Position numbers and translations under genes: made by a program. Source: Flavobacteriaceae bacterium UBA2000 (lineage in GTDB: Bacteria > Bacteroidota > Bacteroidia > Flavobacteriales > Flavobacteriaceae). From it: a DNA stretch of 9,456 bases. The DNA is taken from positions 1 through 9,456 of the forward strand of contig DDCS01000171.1 in the NCBI GenBank assembly GCA_002335345.1, read 5' to 3'. Each line of letters opens with the position of its first letter. Positions within the stretch are counted from its first letter, which is position 1. Below are positions 7,519 through 9,456 of the stretch, in pieces. The notes beneath the pieces are model-generated. The model made no database searches, was not told the DNA's origin, and was given only the letters and a program-made list of their open reading frames with translations.

Positions 7519-8468
7519 TAATCTCGGAATATACGGACCTCGTTCTCTGATCGTTCAAAGTTCAAGTCGTAGGGTTGACAAACTGATTTCAGGGCAATAT
7601 TCAAATCATTATGTGTAAAGCTACCACTGAACATTGACGTTTCGATTAATGAGGAAAATTCTGGATTGTAACGGATACTAATGGCGTATTGCCTGCCTAT
7701 TTCGTGGAGCACCTCAAGCAGCGGTGTGTTATTGAAACTGCTCTCACCGTGGATCCAATCTGGTTTTGCGCCGATACTTACCAATTCTTGTGACAGCAGT
7801 CCGTGGTCTAATTTCATGCCGCTACCGGCTGGGAGCATGAGTGTGGTGTCTTGGGTTTGAACTTTGACAAGCCCTTCGAAACAATGGACAAAAAACTGAT
7901 GATCACGGACCTTGATGTTAAATTCCGTACCCAAAACTGTGACCACACCAGAATTTGTTTTTACACTAAAGGTACTGCCTTTTCTTACGTCAAAAAAGGC
8001 CTCGCCCTCAAGCTCAATGACTCGATCATTGTTCCAGGACTCCGGATCATAATTGGCCTTGGACTCAGCATTGAGTGAAATTTCAGAGCCGTCGGGTAGC
8101 GTCCAGCTTTGGTGAATTCCTTCGGGAGTAATTAAAGTCGTATTGTTTGGGCTTAGGAAAAAATAAGTCCCTAGAGCCATGATCAGTAGAGCCGCAACGC
8201 GCAAAAACACCTGGGGTGTGGGATTTAATTTTATGAGCCTTGCCCGCAAGTTTTTATTTTGTGAATTTATCGGTTGTTTTGATATACCGCTGATGTGATT
8301 ATTTATCGCGCGCCAATTTTGTTGCTCCTGAAATCCTTCGTATTTGAGGTCCGTAGCCTGTTCACTCAGGCTTATGAATTCGGCAGTTTCGGGATCACTT
8401 TTGAGTGCTTCAATATCCTGTATTGAGGCTTGGTGATTCAGAAATTTATCAAGTAGTTTTTTATTCAT
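7518..8468 (-). CDS. FecR-family anti-sigma factor
   Basis: A 316-residue single-pass inner-membrane protein. Residues 1-86 are a cytoplasmic sigma-binding region and 87-105 are the transmembrane helix (VAALLIMALGTYFFL). About 112-205 is the periplasmic FecR domain, with WTLPDGSEISLNAESKA, VIELEGEAFFDV and VVTVLGTEFNI. About 242-314 is the C-terminal DUF4974/STN-like module (PLLEVLHEIGRQYAISIRYNPE). Its expected role is to hold the upstream ECF sigma factor inactive and release it when the receptor signals across the periplasm. I chose the ATG at 8468. The frame extends to a TTG at 8507, adding an unlikely hydrophobic WLRLLLLKALVQ, whereas MNKKLLDKFL is a normal start. It lies 44 bases after the sigma gene and overlaps the receptor gene by one base. 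Confidence 0.92.
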   Translation of the reverse strand: MNKKLLDKFLNHQASIQDIEALKSDPETAEFISLSEQATDLKYEGFQEQQNWRAINNHISGISKQPINSQNKNLRARLIKLNPTPQVFLRVAALLIMALGTYFFLSPNNTTLITPEGIHQSWTLPDGSEISLNAESKANYDPESWNNDRVIELEGEAFFDVRKGSTFSVKTNSGVVTVLGTEFNIKVRDHQFFVHCFEGLVKVQTQDTTLMLPAGSGMKLDHGLLSQELVSIGAKPDWIHGESSFNNTPLLEVLHEIGRQYAISIRYNPEFSSLIETSMFSGSFTHNDLNIALKSVCQPYDLNFERSENEVRIFRD

Positions 8469-8512
8469 TTGCACTAACGCTTTTAATAGTAACAATCTAA
8501 GCCACAAAAACC

Positions 8513-9025
8513 CTACCTGCCTTTGAGTTCTTGAATTTCAGAACGCAGTGTTTTTAGCGCCAAATGCATGCGCTTCTCAACCGCTTTTACAGAAATTTCC
8601 AAGACCTCTGCGATTTCAACATACGTCATTTGGTCGATGCGGTTCATCAGAAACGCTGTTTTTTGACCCTCCGGTAGCGCGTCAATCGCTCTTTGAAGTT
8701 TGTTTCCAAATTCTTGATGCTCCAATAGAAATTCAGGGTTTTCCTGGTGCATTCCAGAAGGTGATTCTAATTGATGCTTTTGGACCACCTTTAGGTGAGC
8801 GATCTGATTTAAAAATTTTCGATTGGCAACAGTATAAAGGTATGATTTGGCTTTGTCCGGAGAAACTTCAGCGCAATGATCCCAAAGGGTAATAAATGCT
8901 TCTTGCACGAGATCATTAGCTTGATCGACATCTTTTGTTTTGTAGCGAATAAAATTAAAGAGTGCCTGTCCCCATTTTTGATAAATGCGGGAAAATAGAG
9001 ACTCCTCGCAAACGTTTTGGTCCAT
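8513..9025 (-). CDS. ECF RNA polymerase sigma factor
   Basis: A 170-residue extracytoplasmic-function sigma-70 family protein, the usual size for the group. Region 2 (about 10-75) includes DLVQEAFITLWDH, the core-binding and -10 recognition helices, and AKSYLYTVANRKFLN. After a variable linker rich in Q, E and H, region 4 (about 105-165) has LPEGQKTAFLMNRIDQMTYVEIAEVLEISVKAVEKRM, a complete helix-turn-helix for -35 recognition. Region 3 is absent, as in all ECF factors. It is the first gene of the sigma, fecR, receptor operon, so it probably activates this operon or nearby genes when released from the FecR protein. The ATG at 9025 has no visible Shine-Dalgarno. It is divergent from the lipoprotein gene starting at 9127. 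Confidence 0.94.
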   Translation of the reverse strand: MDQNVCEESLFSRIYQKWGQALFNFIRYKTKDVDQANDLVQEAFITLWDHCAEVSPDKAKSYLYTVANRKFLNQIAHLKVVQKHQLESPSGMHQENPEFLLEHQEFGNKLQRAIDALPEGQKTAFLMNRIDQMTYVEIAEVLEISVKAVEKRMHLALKTLRSEIQELKGR

Positions 9026-9094
9026 AAGAGAAGGTTAGGCGCAGGTAAAATTACAAAAAATCGACATAGAGGGTAGGGTAAGCAAAGAGTAATC

Positions 9095-9112
9095 GGTTAT
9101 ATTAGTGTAACC
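9095..9112. promoter_or_regulatory. Hairpin/inverted repeat between the divergent sigma and lipoprotein genes
   Basis: GGTTATA-TTAG-TGTAACC forms a 7-bp stem with one T/G pair and a 4-base loop. It lies 14 bases upstream of the lipoprotein start codon and 69 bases upstream of the sigma start. It could be an operator, part of an ECF promoter, or an mRNA hairpin in the lipoprotein leader. On the plus strand of this 101-base region I find no TANNTTTG element for the lipoprotein gene. Confidence 0.4.
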
Positions 9113-9126
9113 ACAAATTTTAAACC

Positions 9127-9456
9127 ATGAAATTAATGAATTTTAGATTTTTATTTATTGCTCTGCTGATATTGGCATCCTTTACCGCCTGTCAAAAAGA
9201 GGAAGATGTCATTATTGATCCAACCGATAATTCAGAGTCTTTTAATGGAACTTCTAATTTTGCAGCGAGCCTTTTGAGTGCGACTCAAAATGACGGTTCA
9301 GCAGACAATTTAATTGACGGAACCTCTTGTTTTTCCATAGATTTTCCAGTGGACGTTGTCGCTAATGGACAGCAAGTCACTTTAAATTCAATTGAAGATC
9401 TTCAGCTAGTCGAAGACATTTTTAATTTATTTATTGGAGATACAGATGTTCTTGAT
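9127..9456 (+). CDS. Unrecognised lipoprotein, N-terminal 110 residues (3' end outside window)
   Basis: The frame is open from the ATG at 9127 to the window end. MKLMNFRFLFIALLILASFTAC is a lipoprotein signal peptide, with the lipobox FTAC giving C22 as the lipidated residue. The following QKEEDVIIDPTD is acidic, as in surface-exposed lipoprotein signals of Bacteroidota. The mature part has FAASLLSATQNDGSADNLID and then a second cysteine in GTSCFSIDFPVDVVANGQQVTL, which reads as a beta-rich exported domain. I do not recognise a characterised family. Because it starts divergently from the ECF sigma gene, it may be a target or functional partner of the signalling operon; that is inference from position only. 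Total length and any C-terminal domain are not visible. Confidence 0.8.
   Translation, partial: MKLMNFRFLFIALLILASFTACQKEEDVIIDPTDNSESFNGTSNFAASLLSATQNDGSADNLIDGTSCFSIDFPVDVVANGQQVTLNSIEDLQLVEDIFNLFIGDTDVLD

Noticed and set aside
7851..8078. Plus-strand open frame of 75 codons inside fecR
   Set aside because: Antisense to the conserved FecR domain; composition looks like a mirror of the coding strand rather than a gene.
8548..8892. Plus-strand open frame of 114 codons inside the sigma factor gene
   Set aside because: It lies wholly antisense to a well-conserved ECF sigma gene, its translation shows no recognisable motif, and no promoter element precedes it.

Overview
The window looks like chromosomal DNA of a Bacteroidota bacterium, probably a flavobacterium-like or related marine lineage. 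The evidence is TANNTTTG-type -7 promoter elements upstream of two genes, no visible Shine-Dalgarno sequences, a FecR protein with the C-terminal module common in this phylum, a TonB-dependent receptor carrying STN and carboxypeptidase-like regulatory domains, and a Bacteroidota-style arginyl-tRNA synthetase. Gene density is high. No stretch without a gene exceeds 300 bases; the longest is the 182-base divergent intergenic region at 1971-2152. I see no tRNA, rRNA, CRISPR array, insertion sequence or convincing rho-independent terminator.

Left part (1-4960), central metabolism with an arginine theme. The window opens inside the last 69 codons of citrate synthase (gltA). Forty bases later, on the same strand, comes a guanidine-modifying (pentein fold) enzyme of the arginine deiminase/DDAH type. 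A minus-strand integral membrane methyltransferase of the isoprenylcysteine methyltransferase type (probably lipid A 1-phosphate methylation) follows tail to tail. Head to head with it is a second pentein enzyme, a CtlX-type citrulline hydrolase homologue, and then argS, whose start region carries two TANNTTTG elements. Read together, a guanidino compound could be converted to citrulline by the first pentein enzyme and citrulline broken down by the second, next to the enzyme that charges tRNA with arginine. The substrates are inferred from family membership.

Right part (4966-9456), a cell-surface signalling cassette. Three minus-strand genes form one operon in the order ECF sigma factor, FecR-type anti-sigma factor, STN-domain TonB-dependent receptor. 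The last two overlap by one base. Receptor and anti-sigma factor each carry a recognisable STN-like module, which fits transmembrane signalling from an outer-membrane ligand to the sigma factor. No SusD partner follows the receptor; its stop codon lies 5 bases from that of the convergent argS. Divergently from the sigma gene starts a lipoprotein gene cut off by the window end. The 101-base intergenic region between them contains a hairpin but no housekeeping -7 element on the lipoprotein side, so this unrecognised lipoprotein is the obvious candidate target or partner of the cassette.
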